A stretch of DNA of 64,000 nucleotides from Chitinophagaceae bacterium. Its GTDB lineage: Bacteria; Bacteroidota; Bacteroidia; Chitinophagales; Chitinophagaceae. Shown piece after piece: positions 7,371 through 16,945 of this stretch. Every line of letters starts with the position of its first letter. Within the stretch, counting starts at the first letter, position 1. The notes under the pieces are model-generated. The model had not been told where the DNA came from. It saw only the letters and a list, made by a program, of their open reading frames with translations, and did no database searches. A program made the translations under genes and the position numbers. The stretch covers positions 248,001 to 312,000 of the forward strand of contig JADJFD010000005.1 in assembly GCA_016708765.1 (NCBI GenBank), read 5' to 3'.

Positions 7371-7898
7371 TTACCTTCCTGCCGGTTTAGGAATATTTAG
7401 CTTCAGCTTTGTGGCTACCAATAATGTTATATCATCTCCATCGGGTGCTACAAGGAATGTTTCTTTACTCATTACATGAGTATATGCTTTTTCCTTGGCT
7501 ACCGCTTTTACTGCATCATATGCTTTTTTATAAAGTGGGGCAAGTAATTCATCCTGCTTTGCCTGCAATGCCTGGTTTACTATTTGCTGCCAGTTTTGTA
7601 TCTGGTAAAGTAACTGAGGTAATTCTTGCTCAATTTGTTTTTTAACAGCGGCAGGGGCTGGCTTTACGCTGTCTTTATACACACTATCCTTATATTGATA
7701 CAAAGAGATGATTTGTGCATACTGAGGATTGATAGAATCAGCCTGATATCTGTCCAATAATGAATCAAGTTTACCCGCTTCTGGCATCAAGCCTATTACA
7801 TCATCAATACGGATATAACCAATTTTAGTTTGAGCAGCTGCATCGTTTGCAAAGAACATTCCCGATACCAACACAACAACAGAAAGAAATTTTTTCAT
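7371..7898 (-). CDS. OmpH/Skp-family periplasmic chaperone (distal copy)
   Basis: A 175-residue protein with a signal peptide (MKKFLSVVVLVSGMFFANDAAAQ) and the Skp/OmpH layout: a short beta segment (KIGYIRIDDVIGLMPE), a long helical arm, and a C-terminal strand segment (YTHVMSKETFLVAPDGDDITLLV). Skp trimers hold unfolded outer-membrane proteins in the periplasm. It is the second of two ompH-like genes downstream of bamA and diverges strongly from its neighbour. The order matches other Bacteroidota genomes. Confidence 0.87.
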   Translation of the reverse strand: MKKFLSVVVLVSGMFFANDAAAQTKIGYIRIDDVIGLMPEAGKLDSLLDRYQADSINPQYAQIISLYQYKDSVYKDSVKPAPAAVKKQIEQELPQLLYQIQNWQQIVNQALQAKQDELLAPLYKKAYDAVKAVAKEKAYTHVMSKETFLVAPDGDDITLLVATKLKLNIPKPAGR

Positions 7899-7992
7899 TT
7901 AGTTTATTTTAAGATTGCTTTAAAGAGTTATTCTGCCCTGTATTCGTTGCTTTTCAACTTCTCTTCGGGCCATATTTATTTTTTGTTAACAG

Positions 7993-8508
7993 TTATCTTA
8001 TCCCAAGGTCTTTGAGCACATCTTCGCTCTTGTCGAGTTTTGGGTCGGCAAATATAATGGTAATTCCTTCACTTTTATCCAATACAAAATCATATCCACG
8101 AAGTACCGCCATTTTCTGAACAGCATTGTACACTTTATCTTGAATTGGCTTAATCAATTCCTGTCTCTTTTTAAACAGATCTCCCTCAAAACCAAAGCGT
8201 TTACGCTGCAAATCACGGAGCTCTTTCTCTTTATTATACAATTGATCTTCCCTCTTTTTCCTCAATTCTTCTGTAAGCATAACCTGTTCTGCTTCAAAAT
8301 TCTGATACATTTTATCTAAGTCAGCTTGTCTGCTATCAATATCTTTCTGCCAGCCTTCCGCCACATTGTCTAATTGCTTTTGCGCCTCTTTATAATCCGG
8401 CATTTTATCTAAAATGTACCGGGTATCAATTATGGCATATTTCTGTGCCTGAACAGTAGTACTACTCAATACCAAAATGCTAAAGAAAGCGATAAATAGT
8501 TTTTTCAT
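7993..8508 (-). CDS. OmpH/Skp-family periplasmic chaperone (proximal copy)
   Basis: A 171-residue protein with a signal peptide ending near TTVQAQ, then KYAIIDTRYILDKMPDYKEAQ, a charged coiled-coil-like arm rich in Lys, Glu and Gln (about residues 45-115), and a closing segment GYDFVLDKSEGITIIFADPKLDKSEDVL. This is the typical Skp design for guarding outer-membrane protein precursors. It lies between bamA and a second ompH gene on the same strand, so it probably works with BamA in outer-membrane protein biogenesis. Confidence 0.9.
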   Translation of the reverse strand: MKKLFIAFFSILVLSSTTVQAQKYAIIDTRYILDKMPDYKEAQKQLDNVAEGWQKDIDSRQADLDKMYQNFEAEQVMLTEELRKKREDQLYNKEKELRDLQRKRFGFEGDLFKKRQELIKPIQDKVYNAVQKMAVLRGYDFVLDKSEGITIIFADPKLDKSEDVLKDLGIR

Positions 8509-8575
8509 GTGTAATTTTTTATTTTTCTGAATTTGTCACATGTTATGTTTTCAGAATGAAAATATAATATCAAAT

Positions 8576-11311
8576 TTATTCTGGTTCTACACCAAGCATA
8601 AAGGTAAACCTTGATGCGCCTTTCAACCCTGTGCCCGGTGTAATGCGATCAAGCCCTATACCATAATCAAATCCTAATAAACCAAACATCGGCAAGAAGA
8701 ATCGCATACCAACGCCAACACTTCTACGCAACTTAAACGGATTGTATTCTTTATAGTTATACCATCCATTGGCCGCTTCAAAGAAGCCCAGTGCATAAAT
8801 TGTACTGCTTGGATTTGTTACCAGTGGGAAACGCATTTCCAATGTATACTTATTAAATATGGTAAAGAATTGAGTAGCATTTTGCTGATCAGGATTAATT
8901 GTTGGATCAGATGATTGATAAACCGGATAGCCACGATGTGCAACAATATCATACCCTAACAATCCAAAATTGTTTGTCAATCCCGCATCACCCACCTGGA
9001 ACCTTTCAAATGGCGAATATTCAATATCCTTATTATATCTGCCCATAAATCCGTACTTGGCAGCCATCTTTAATACAAACTGACGGTTCTTATCTGCGCC
9101 CATAGGCTTACCAATTGGCACATACCATTCTGCATTAAATCTCCATTTATGATATTCAGGGTTTTTAAACTTATCGTTCCCTTTTGATCCATTTTTATTT
9201 ATCAATGAGTATGGTGGTGTAAGCTGAACACTGGCCAAAAAGTTAGAACCACTTCTTGGGAACACAGGATCGAATACTGATGAACGTTGTAATCCAATTT
9301 TAAAACTTATGTTGGTAGAAGTTCCATTTTTAAAATCCTGATCGAAAATTGGATAATTAGCCAACTTGTATTGCGTAAGATTTATTGCATAGACAAGACT
9401 GAAATAATCATCCGGCCATTTTAATTGCTTGCCTAGCGAAACTGAAATACCATTTACTTTCAAATAGTTTGTATCAGATCTTGCTCTGTCTATCTGCCCG
9501 GTAAACGGATCAAATGCATTTGAGTACTTACTATTATTAAATCCTATTGTAAGTGAATTTCTTTTCTTACCACCCAGCCAAGGTTCAGTAAACGAAAAAC
9601 TATACGACCTAAAGGCTCGGCCATTCGACTGCACTCTTAAACTTAGTTTTTGCCCATCACCTGTTGGTAACGGATCCCAAGCAGATTTTTTCCAGATATT
9701 CCGGATGGAAAAATTATTAAACGTTACGCCTAATGTACCGGTAAGACCAATTCCACCGCCCCAGCCGGCAGAAAGCTCAAGTTGATCTGAAGATTTTTCT
9801 TCCAACTTCCAGTTGATATCCACTGTGCCATCGTCGGCATTAGGTACTACACCCGGATCAATAGTTTCTTGATTAAAAAATTGCAGATTCCCTAATTCCC
9901 TTTGTGAACGAATTAAATCTGAACGACTAAACAGTTCTCCCGGTGTAGTTCTTAATTCCCTACGAATTACATAATCCTTAGTTTTTTCGTTTCCGGCAAT
10001 AGTTACATTTTTCAATCTTGCCTGCGGCCCCTCTGTCACTCTTATTTCGTAATCAATCGTATCGTTATATACCGCAGTTTCTACAGGCTCTACTCTAAAA
10101 AATAAATACCCTTCATCCATGTATAGGCCGCTGATATCACCACCATCTTGTGCAGCTTCTTTGCCTAGTCTTCTGTTCATGATGCCGACATTATAAATGT
10201 CGCCTTTGTTGATTCCTAAAATTATGTTTAGGATTGAATCAGAATATTTTGCATTTCCCTTCCATACTATATCGCCAAAATAGTATTGCTTGCCTTCATC
10301 AACTTTTATATCAATATTCAGATTGCCATTCTTGGTTAGGTAAGATGTGTCTTTAACGACTTGTGCATCTCTGTATCCAAGGGAATTGTAATAATCAAGT
10401 AGTTTTTCTTTATCTTCTTCAAATTTCTTTTGATCAAATTTTGCTCCACTAAATAGCTTGAAGCGAAACCATGGGTCAAGTAATCTTTTGGTTTTACTTA
10501 AAGAAAGAAACCCCCAATCCTTCGAGTAATCGCCAAATGTATAAGGTTTAGTATCACCATACGGACTTTTTGCTTCATCCTTTTTAAGAGTGAATTTCGA
10601 CATTTCTTTCGTCCCCTTCATTTGCTTTTTCAAACGAAGCCCGTCTACATTTTCATTGCCATAAAAACCAACTTCATTAATCTTGATTTTATTTCCTTTA
10701 ACTATATCAATGGTCATCTGGTTAGAATTTGCAAACGCCGGATCCGGCTTTTCATCAATTGTAACCTTTACATTTCTATATGCCTTCTCGGTATAAAACT
10801 TTGTAACAATCTCCACAATATTCCGGCGGGTGTTTTCTGTAATGATTGTCTGTTTGGCAAGTGATGCTTTTGTTGCCAGTTCTTCTGCATCTGCTTTACT
10901 GATTCCGGTAAATTTAAAATTACCCAAACGAGGCCTTTCTGCTACACTTAGTTCTAACCAAACCCTGTCTCCATCAACTTTTGTAACATAAATTTCTACA
11001 TTAGAAAATAGCTTTTGCCTCCAAAGATTTGCTATAGATTTCGCAAAAATATCTGACCCAGGGTGCATGAATTTATCGCCGGGAGTTAAATTGGCAATAG
11101 AATAAACAATGGAAGTATCCAAGTGTTTAATACCTGTAACTTTTAAGTCGGCAATTGTGTACTCTCTCGGCACTCTCGCATTTGTCCACTCAATAAGCTT
11201 TGGGTCTAATGAAGTTGGTTTTGTAGTGTCTCCGTCTTGTGCAAATGAGTTGAATACTGAGGCTACAACTATAATCATTGTAACGCTAAATCTGGATAGA
11301 AGTCTTTGCAT
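8576..11311 (-). CDS. bamA: Outer membrane protein assembly factor BamA
   Basis: A 911-residue Omp85 protein. After a signal peptide (MQRLLSRFSVTMIIVVASVFNSFAQ) come several POTRA repeats (from about residue 55 to 500). The C-terminal 16-stranded barrel contains the conserved FTEPWLGGKK and ends in an aromatic-rich strand. Residues around QVGDAGLTNNFGLLGYDIVAHRGYP lie where the lid-lock region is expected. BamA inserts beta-barrel proteins in the outer membrane. The ATG at 11311 is preferred over the TTG seven codons upstream because it gives a clean signal peptide. Two ompH genes follow on the same strand. Confidence 0.94.
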   Translation of the reverse strand: MQRLLSRFSVTMIIVVASVFNSFAQDGDTTKPTSLDPKLIEWTNARVPREYTIADLKVTGIKHLDTSIVYSIANLTPGDKFMHPGSDIFAKSIANLWRQKLFSNVEIYVTKVDGDRVWLELSVAERPRLGNFKFTGISKADAEELATKASLAKQTIITENTRRNIVEIVTKFYTEKAYRNVKVTIDEKPDPAFANSNQMTIDIVKGNKIKINEVGFYGNENVDGLRLKKQMKGTKEMSKFTLKKDEAKSPYGDTKPYTFGDYSKDWGFLSLSKTKRLLDPWFRFKLFSGAKFDQKKFEEDKEKLLDYYNSLGYRDAQVVKDTSYLTKNGNLNIDIKVDEGKQYYFGDIVWKGNAKYSDSILNIILGINKGDIYNVGIMNRRLGKEAAQDGGDISGLYMDEGYLFFRVEPVETAVYNDTIDYEIRVTEGPQARLKNVTIAGNEKTKDYVIRRELRTTPGELFSRSDLIRSQRELGNLQFFNQETIDPGVVPNADDGTVDINWKLEEKSSDQLELSAGWGGGIGLTGTLGVTFNNFSIRNIWKKSAWDPLPTGDGQKLSLRVQSNGRAFRSYSFSFTEPWLGGKKRNSLTIGFNNSKYSNAFDPFTGQIDRARSDTNYLKVNGISVSLGKQLKWPDDYFSLVYAINLTQYKLANYPIFDQDFKNGTSTNISFKIGLQRSSVFDPVFPRSGSNFLASVQLTPPYSLINKNGSKGNDKFKNPEYHKWRFNAEWYVPIGKPMGADKNRQFVLKMAAKYGFMGRYNKDIEYSPFERFQVGDAGLTNNFGLLGYDIVAHRGYPVYQSSDPTINPDQQNATQFFTIFNKYTLEMRFPLVTNPSSTIYALGFFEAANGWYNYKEYNPFKLRRSVGVGMRFFLPMFGLLGFDYGIGLDRITPGTGLKGASRFTFMLGVEPE

Positions 11312-11468
11312 AAATTTTGTTCTGGTATTCAATACCCACTTTGTGGGACTTAAATTGTTTGTTTTCTGCGATTTATATAATAGCCTGCGTTATGGTCAGG
11401 CGGCAAATTAAACGTAAATATTGAAACTGTTTGTTAAAAGAAAATCACTGATAACAAGGCTTTCAGGG

Positions 11469-12230
11469 TTATAGAGCTTTGTTTGTTTCAGCGATCTGCT
11501 CCCCCGTCTTTCCAAACCGCCTCTCTCTTCCTTGAAAATCAATTATTGCTTCGTACAAGTTTGCTTTTCTGAAATCGGGCCAGCGGACATTTGTAAAATA
11601 TAATTCGGCATATGCCAGCTGGTAAAGCAAAAAATTGCTGATTCTGAACTCACCACTTGTTCTAATCATCAGTTCCGGATCAGGATAATGAGCAGTGCAT
11701 AAGAACTGCTGTAATGTTTCCTGGTTTATATCTTCCACTCTCAACTTTCCTTCCTTTACTTCCTTTGCTATTTCTTTTGCCGCATTTGCCAGTTCCCATC
11801 TACCGCTATAGCTGAGTGCCATTACAAGATTTAGGCCTGTATTCACTTTTGTAATTTCTAAAGCTTCGTTCAACTCTTTTTTGGCAAAATCTGGCAACAT
11901 ACTCATATCGCCAATTACATGCAGCCGAATCTTATTTTTATTCAATGTTTCTACTTCCTTACGAATAGTGCTTACCAGCAATTCCATAAGTCCAGCCACC
12001 TCATATTCCGGCCTGTCCCAGTTTTCTGTAGAAAAAGCGTAGAGTGTTAAGTATTCTACACCAAGCTCTGCACAGCCTTCTACAATGTTACGAACACTCT
12101 CTACACCATGATAATGACCAAAAAGCCTGTCTTCGCCTTGCTCCTTCGCCCAACGACCATTTCCATCCATTATAATGGCAATATGACGGGGAAGTGAATT
12201 TTTATCTATTTTTTCTAATAATTGCGGCAT
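11469..12230 (-). CDS. uppS: Isoprenyl transferase (undecaprenyl diphosphate synthase)
   Basis: A 253-residue cis-prenyltransferase. IAIIMDGNGRWAKEQG near residue 20 carries the catalytic Asp and the diphosphate-binding loop. LYAFSTENWDRPEYE and LMIRTSGEFRISNFLLYQLAYAELYF are the other family blocks, and the RERRFG segment is near the C-terminus. It condenses isopentenyl diphosphate into the C55 carrier lipid for cell-wall synthesis. The ATG at 12230 is chosen; an upstream in-frame TTG is part of the TACCTTTG promoter motif and is unlikely to be a start. It precedes bamA on the same strand. Confidence 0.95.
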   Translation of the reverse strand: MPQLLEKIDKNSLPRHIAIIMDGNGRWAKEQGEDRLFGHYHGVESVRNIVEGCAELGVEYLTLYAFSTENWDRPEYEVAGLMELLVSTIRKEVETLNKNKIRLHVIGDMSMLPDFAKKELNEALEITKVNTGLNLVMALSYSGRWELANAAKEIAKEVKEGKLRVEDINQETLQQFLCTAHYPDPELMIRTSGEFRISNFLLYQLAYAELYFTNVRWPDFRKANLYEAIIDFQGRERRFGKTGEQIAETNKAL

Positions 12231-12242
12231 AAAACGGGGGCA

Positions 12243-12250
12243 CAAAGGTA
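12243..12250 (-). promoter_or_regulatory. -7 element before uppS
   Basis: Minus-strand TACCTTTG, matching TANNTTTG, ends 12 bases before the uppS ATG. Confidence 0.55.
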
Positions 12251-12282
12251 ATCATGATTACAGGTATTATGGCTTGTTTTAC

Positions 12283-12312
12283 AAAAAAAGAAATGCCCCT
12301 TTTGGGGCATTT
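12283..12312 (-). terminator. Terminator after the DUF2541-like gene
   Basis: Minus strand AAATGCCCC / GGGGCATTT stem with an AAAA loop, then CTTTTTTTG. It separates the 12354-12761 gene from the uppS promoter. Confidence 0.85.
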
Positions 12313-12353
12313 TCAATATAAATGAAGTTAATGTTGGCAAAAAATGAGTTTTC

Positions 12354-12761
12354 TTAATTTTTACCCCATATAGCTACTCTAGATCTTCCTCTTTTGAAAC
12401 CTTTAGTTTCATACCAGAATTCAATTTTAGATAAATGTCTCAAACCGCCAGTAAGTTCAATAACACGGCTTTCGCTACCTTGGGCAAACCTGTTTCTTAG
12501 CTGCACATCTTGCACAGTACCATTGTCGAAATGTATTTTCATATCATACATTTTCAACGGGCCGTCTGTTATTTTCAATTTTAACTGGCGAACATCATCT
12601 TTCCAGTTTCCAAAATTGATTACATCATGATCTGCTCCGAAGCTCACATTCTTATCTCCTAGAAAAAACCAATCGCCAGGTGTTTCATTTCCTAGTTTTT
12701 GAGTAGAAAAACTTAAAAGAGATATAGCCAGCAAGGCAAATAAAAAATTTCTTAGACGCAT
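12354..12761 (-). CDS. Secreted DUF2541-like protein
   Basis: A 135-residue protein with a signal peptide (MRLRNFLFALLAISLLSFS) and a single small beta-rich domain. The pattern WFFLGDKNVSFGADHDVI, then QLKLKITDGPLKMYDMKIHF, then SRVIELTGGLRHLSKIEFWY recalls the DUF2541 family of small periplasmic proteins. The role is unknown. It is bracketed by a terminator downstream and by about 130 bases without features upstream, so it is likely monocistronic. The assignment is by pattern only. Confidence 0.6.
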   Translation of the reverse strand: MRLRNFLFALLAISLLSFSTQKLGNETPGDWFFLGDKNVSFGADHDVINFGNWKDDVRQLKLKITDGPLKMYDMKIHFDNGTVQDVQLRNRFAQGSESRVIELTGGLRHLSKIEFWYETKGFKRGRSRVAIWGKN

Positions 12762-12893
12762 AAAGTTTAATTTATAGTTAGATAATGTTTTTATACAGAC
12801 CCGAACATTAAGGTACTGGTTTAATGCACAACAAATTTAACCGATGATCTTACCTATATGCTAACCCTTGCGGGTAGTTTTAAAGAGATTTTT

Positions 12894-13754
12894 TTAATTA
12901 GCAGTAGGACACTTATATGACTGCAGGTTGAATGTAACATGAAACATAGCTGTTACAAAATGGTCATTTTGCTTGCTGTTACCTCTCTGCCTGTTTGGTA
13001 TACCAATAGGTGCACCCAATTCATAAGATCTGTCGCTTAAAAGTAAGGCATTAGAGGGGCTGCCATCAGGATTTGGAGGAAAAACCGCCTGATCTACATA
13101 GGTTGTACTTACATCATCCAAATAATCAGTATTGGTAAACCTGTATAATACTTCAAACCCTATATTAATTCTGTCGTTGAAAGCATATTTTATGCCGCCG
13201 CCGAAAGGAATACTGATAGCCATTGAGCTATAAGGCTTTCTATCTGGGTAAAGTGTGCTGCCTTGACCTTCCGTATTTAAAGGACGAAGTAAGATTTTTT
13301 CATCCCTCAAATATGCATATGGATCGTAGGTAAATATGCCTGCACCAAAAGTGATATAAGGGGTAAAACTATAATCAGGTTCGCCTGGCATGAAGCGGAA
13401 GAAGTTAAAATCTCCCTGTAAACTAAGTTCCCAAACATTGCTATTAAAGCTCAGATTGCGGGTGAACATCTGCTTATTAAAATCATTGTACTTATCTGAA
13501 TAACCAAGCTGAGCATAACTTGCTCCAAGACGCACCGCTATATAATTTCCAAGATTTTTACGGAAGAAAACACTTGCCGCCATTTTGGGCCTGTTTAGGC
13601 TTGCTCTTGTATTCAAGTCGCCAAAATAGTGGCCGCTACCCAAGCCTATACCAAATTCACCTTCCTGAACTACGGATTCTTGTGCTTTTAGTTGGCTACA
13701 ACTACAAATCAATACAGCTAAAGCCAGTATATTTCCAATAATCTTCTTCATCAT
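12894..13754 (-). CDS. DUF6089-family outer-membrane beta-barrel protein
   Basis: A 286-residue protein with a signal peptide; the cysteines in LICSCSQLKAQ make a lipoprotein signal possible. The barrel-like domain begins GEFGIGLGSGHYFGDLNTRASLNRPKMA, a typical opening for this Bacteroidota-specific family. Alternating aromatic and small residues throughout and the glycine-rich PFGGGIKYAFNDRINIGFEV fit an eight-stranded barrel. It lies between nadK and uppS/bamA, the usual setting for the family, which suggests a link to envelope biogenesis; the actual role is unknown. Confidence 0.8.
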   Translation of the reverse strand: MMKKIIGNILALAVLICSCSQLKAQESVVQEGEFGIGLGSGHYFGDLNTRASLNRPKMAASVFFRKNLGNYIAVRLGASYAQLGYSDKYNDFNKQMFTRNLSFNSNVWELSLQGDFNFFRFMPGEPDYSFTPYITFGAGIFTYDPYAYLRDEKILLRPLNTEGQGSTLYPDRKPYSSMAISIPFGGGIKYAFNDRINIGFEVLYRFTNTDYLDDVSTTYVDQAVFPPNPDGSPSNALLLSDRSYELGAPIGIPNRQRGNSKQNDHFVTAMFHVTFNLQSYKCPTAN

Positions 13755-13825
13755 AACTTTTTAAAAATTGTCCGGAGTACATTAGAACGCTAAAAGTAAT
13801 TAATTTCTTATTCAGGAGGTAGTAA

Positions 13826-14704
13826 TTAGTTTCTTTTGTCAAGTCCCCAAGTAAGTTTATTGCGAAGTGTTTGTAGGAAATTGTTTTCGCTCAGCCTAAC
13901 CAGATTCACATCAAACGCCTCTCTTTTTACAGCCAATTGAACGTTTTTATCCACTATTTCCCTTCGGGAATCAAGAGAACAGATAATCTGATCGGACCGA
14001 CATTCGATTTCGAAAGAAATAATGTTATTGTCTGGTACGATAATGGGGCGTACATTCAAATTATGCGGCGCCACTGGTGTTATTACGAAATTGCCAGAAT
14101 CAGGGAAAACAACTGGCCCGTTACAGCTTAACGAATATCCGGTAGAACCAGTTGGTGTAGCCACTATCAATCCATCTGCCCAATAATTATTTAAAAATTC
14201 GCCATTCAGATAAGTATGAATCTTTATCATCGAATCAATATCTCTTTTATGAATCGAAAATTCATTTAATCCGTATGGAACATTACCAAACATTGGAATA
14301 CTTGCATCCACATGTATTAACGATCGGGTATCTTTCAAATAAGTGCGGTTGGCAATTGCTTTTACTGCCGTTTGCAACTCTTCCCGACCAATACTAGCTA
14401 AAAACCCTAACCGGCCAAAATTGATCCCCATTATGGAGATAGGCTTATTTCGTATTAATGTAATGGTATCCAATAAAGTTCCATCGCCACCAAGGCTGAT
14501 AATAAATTCTATTTCGTCACTCAGTTCTTCAGCCCTGGAAAATTTAGCGGTATCTGCCGGCAAATGAACGGAATCCTTTATTTGTTCAAAAAAATCACGG
14601 AAAACAACGGGTTGAATTTTCTGCTTTGTTAACTCATCAAAAAAAAGTTGAACATCTTTTTGCTGATCCGCCACCATTACTCTACTGTAAATCGCTGCTT
14701 TCAT
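13826..14704 (-). CDS. nadK: NAD kinase
   Basis: A 292-residue enzyme that phosphorylates NAD to NADP with ATP or polyphosphate. The signature SLGGDGTLLDTI (with catalytic Asp about residue 75), GINFGRLGFLAS and the glycine-rich TPTGSTGYSLSCNGPVVFP are present. Length is standard. It lies on the minus strand after an Omp85-like gene and before the DUF6089 gene. There is no obvious promoter in the 36-base gap to the upstream gene, so it may be cotranscribed. Confidence 0.95.
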   Translation of the reverse strand: MKAAIYSRVMVADQQKDVQLFFDELTKQKIQPVVFRDFFEQIKDSVHLPADTAKFSRAEELSDEIEFIISLGGDGTLLDTITLIRNKPISIMGINFGRLGFLASIGREELQTAVKAIANRTYLKDTRSLIHVDASIPMFGNVPYGLNEFSIHKRDIDSMIKIHTYLNGEFLNNYWADGLIVATPTGSTGYSLSCNGPVVFPDSGNFVITPVAPHNLNVRPIIVPDNNIISFEIECRSDQIICSLDSRREIVDKNVQLAVKREAFDVNLVRLSENNFLQTLRNKLTWGLDKRN

Positions 14705-14740
14705 TCAAATTGTTTTATACTATTTTATTCTGGCAGATGT

Positions 14741-16177
14741 TTAGAAAATAGTTTTTCGGTGCAAAAATAATCCGTTTTGACCTATTGCATTAAAGCTGTA
14801 TTCCAATCTGAAAGTTACATCATAAAGGGTGAGAATGTCAATTCCAAAACCGCCAGAATAAAGCATTTTGTTTGATAGGGAATTTTCACCGGGTTGTGGA
14901 TTGTGAGCATAGCCTGCATTGCCATAAAGTTTTCCAAATATGCGTACAGGTATCCGCTCCGGTTCTTTTCCCTTTTTTGTCGGAATCTTGATTTTAAAAT
15001 TTAAAAATTCTCTGGCTAACGTTGACTTTATAACTCCACCTGCTACTCCATCCACCACATAGTATTCGTAACCCTGAAGATAAGCATCACCATAACCTAA
15101 AATTCGCTGATTGAAATAAGGCTGTTTAAAAGGTAGTTTAAGGCTGCCTACAGTTGTTAAATTAAAAAATGTTTTTTTAGAAAGGGGCCAACTTGCAGAT
15201 GCTTTTGCTTCAAACCCCCAAACATCCAATAGTTTATTGAATCCTTTTTTTCCAACGGATAGCTGTACTGCATAACCTTTTGTAGGATAGGGAATATAAT
15301 CAAAGTCAAAGTAACTGAATGTGTAATTTATTTCGGGAAAAGAAATACTGGTTCTTCCTGAATTAAAATAAGAGGGATTTAACAAAGCTATCGTGTCGCT
15401 GACCATTTCACGGTTAAATCCTATTCCGAAACTATGGCGGGCTTTAATAGCTTTACGAAATGATACTTCTGCGTAAGCTTTAATAAACCTTCTGGTGAAT
15501 TTATCTTCATCTTTTAAAAAAACCTGTTTATTCTGAACCGTGTTATAATTTATTTCTTTGTTTTTCCCTGCTTCAAAAGAAACTCTGGCACCCCATTTTA
15601 ATTTTTTATCAATGTAGGGTCTGTTATAGCCGAATGAAAGTTGTTTGGTGTAACCATTTATAATATTGAATCGAAGATTATCATTTCTTCCAGTAACATT
15701 ATTATATAAAAGCTTAGCTCCATAGTTTACTCTACTCAGGCTTGCTTTTTGTTCAACGATCCATTGATTAATATTTCTGTCAACAGGCTTGAAGTAAGGA
15801 ATAGGAAACAAGTACCACCTTTCTATAACGGTAATACTAACATTGATCTTAGCCCCTTCAAAATTTTTAGCCGCTATCGTTACAGAATGAAAAAGTGAAG
15901 TGTTCATTAATTGTTGTCTGCCATCTTCAAATTTTTTCACTAACACATCTAATGGATAAGTATCCCCTGTTTTAAAAGGAATTTCCCTGAGTATTATAAA
16001 TCCTTTTGTTTTTTTATTTCCTGTAATTTCAATAGCACCAACTTCAATTATTGTAGCTGTTGGCTGCATAGCAATGCTATCCGGAACTGATGTAACAGGA
16101 TCTGTTTGGGCAACTACTATACAACTGCACAACAGTATAATAATAAGTAAGCAAAAATATTTTGTGTCCAGCCGCAT
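14741..16177 (-). CDS. Omp85-family protein with one POTRA domain (TamA/BamA-like)
   Basis: A 478-residue outer-membrane protein with a signal peptide, a single POTRA-like domain (VGAIEITGNKKTKGFIILRE through LFHSVTIAAKN) and a surface-antigen barrel ending in an aromatic strand (FRLEYSFNAIG). It is much shorter than BamA, lacking most POTRA repeats. This resembles Bacteroidota accessory Omp85 proteins of unknown substrate. It sits only a few genes upstream of bamA on the same strand, between a CBS protein and nadK. It may help assemble or export specific surface proteins or lipids; that is inferred from the fold only. Confidence 0.8.
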   Translation of the reverse strand: MRLDTKYFCLLIIILLCSCIVVAQTDPVTSVPDSIAMQPTATIIEVGAIEITGNKKTKGFIILREIPFKTGDTYPLDVLVKKFEDGRQQLMNTSLFHSVTIAAKNFEGAKINVSITVIERWYLFPIPYFKPVDRNINQWIVEQKASLSRVNYGAKLLYNNVTGRNDNLRFNIINGYTKQLSFGYNRPYIDKKLKWGARVSFEAGKNKEINYNTVQNKQVFLKDEDKFTRRFIKAYAEVSFRKAIKARHSFGIGFNREMVSDTIALLNPSYFNSGRTSISFPEINYTFSYFDFDYIPYPTKGYAVQLSVGKKGFNKLLDVWGFEAKASASWPLSKKTFFNLTTVGSLKLPFKQPYFNQRILGYGDAYLQGYEYYVVDGVAGGVIKSTLAREFLNFKIKIPTKKGKEPERIPVRIFGKLYGNAGYAHNPQPGENSLSNKMLYSGGFGIDILTLYDVTFRLEYSFNAIGQNGLFLHRKTIF

Positions 16178-16244
16178 AACTATTGATGAGATAAGGCAAC
16201 TAATTTAGCCGGATTATTGAATTGTTTACAATTGTAAACAGGCA

Positions 16245-16907
16245 TTATATTTTCAGGTAATTCATGAGATTATCAAAGTTGCTCCGCAGTTCATTCTCAT
16301 ACATTTCCTCTCCGATAAAATATTTTACCGAATAATCATATCGCTGAAAAGTTGCAACGATATCAGATACTTCGGGTTTATTGATGCGAATGGTTATCTG
16401 CATCATTCCTGTTTCTCCGTCATTAGAAGTATTTAGTTGGGTAATCTGTGCATCATTTTGTTCTACCAGCTTACTTATTTCACTGAAAGAATAATTATTG
16501 CTGGCTATCTCAAGTACAATCAGACCACCGGGTTCATTCAAGCTCATGAATGATGAAGCGTATTTAAGCAATTCGTTATAGGAAACCACACCTGTCAATT
16601 CATTCTCATCTGATACAACAGGAACAATACTTAAACCATTTTCTCCAGCTAATTGTACTGCTTTCAAAAAATGTTCGTCTTCCTTTACTGATTCTGTAGA
16701 AAAAGATTGTTGTAATACTTCCAACGGATCATTATCATTCTCAGCCATCAGCAGATCATCTTCACTTATTAGTCCGATATATTTTTCTCCTTCGATTATA
16801 GGTAAATGAACAACCTGATTATCATTCATGTGTTGCAACACCTGATACACCTTGTCTGTAAGATGTACAGAAGGTAGTAATTGAGATATTAATTCACGGA
16901 TTAACAT
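16245..16907 (-). CDS. CBS-domain protein
   Basis: A 220-residue cytoplasmic protein with two CBS motifs. The first is around residues 5-60 (VVHLPIIEGEKYIGLISEDDLL), the second around 75-125 (LSIVPVVSDENELTGVVSYNELL). The C-terminal half (GGLIVLEIASNNYSFSEISKLVEQ...) looks like an ACT-type regulatory fold. CBS pairs bind adenine nucleotides and usually regulate a partner enzyme or transporter. No effector domain is fused here. In Bacteroidota this protein commonly neighbours nadK, so an adenylate or NAD(P) link is possible but unproven. Confidence 0.8.
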   Translation of the reverse strand: MLIRELISQLLPSVHLTDKVYQVLQHMNDNQVVHLPIIEGEKYIGLISEDDLLMAENDNDPLEVLQQSFSTESVKEDEHFLKAVQLAGENGLSIVPVVSDENELTGVVSYNELLKYASSFMSLNEPGGLIVLEIASNNYSFSEISKLVEQNDAQITQLNTSNDGETGMMQITIRINKPEVSDIVATFQRYDYSVKYFIGEEMYENELRSNFDNLMNYLKI

Positions 16908-16945
16908 GGATAGTGGCTTTGTTTTCAGTACTAAGACATCAACAA

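Noticed and set aside
11312..11332. TTG start for bamA seven codons upstream
   Set aside because: The ATG at 11311 gives a clean signal peptide; the extension adds charged residues before it.
12231..12245. TTG start for uppS
   Set aside because: The codon is part of the TACCTTTG promoter element and the added residues are not conserved.
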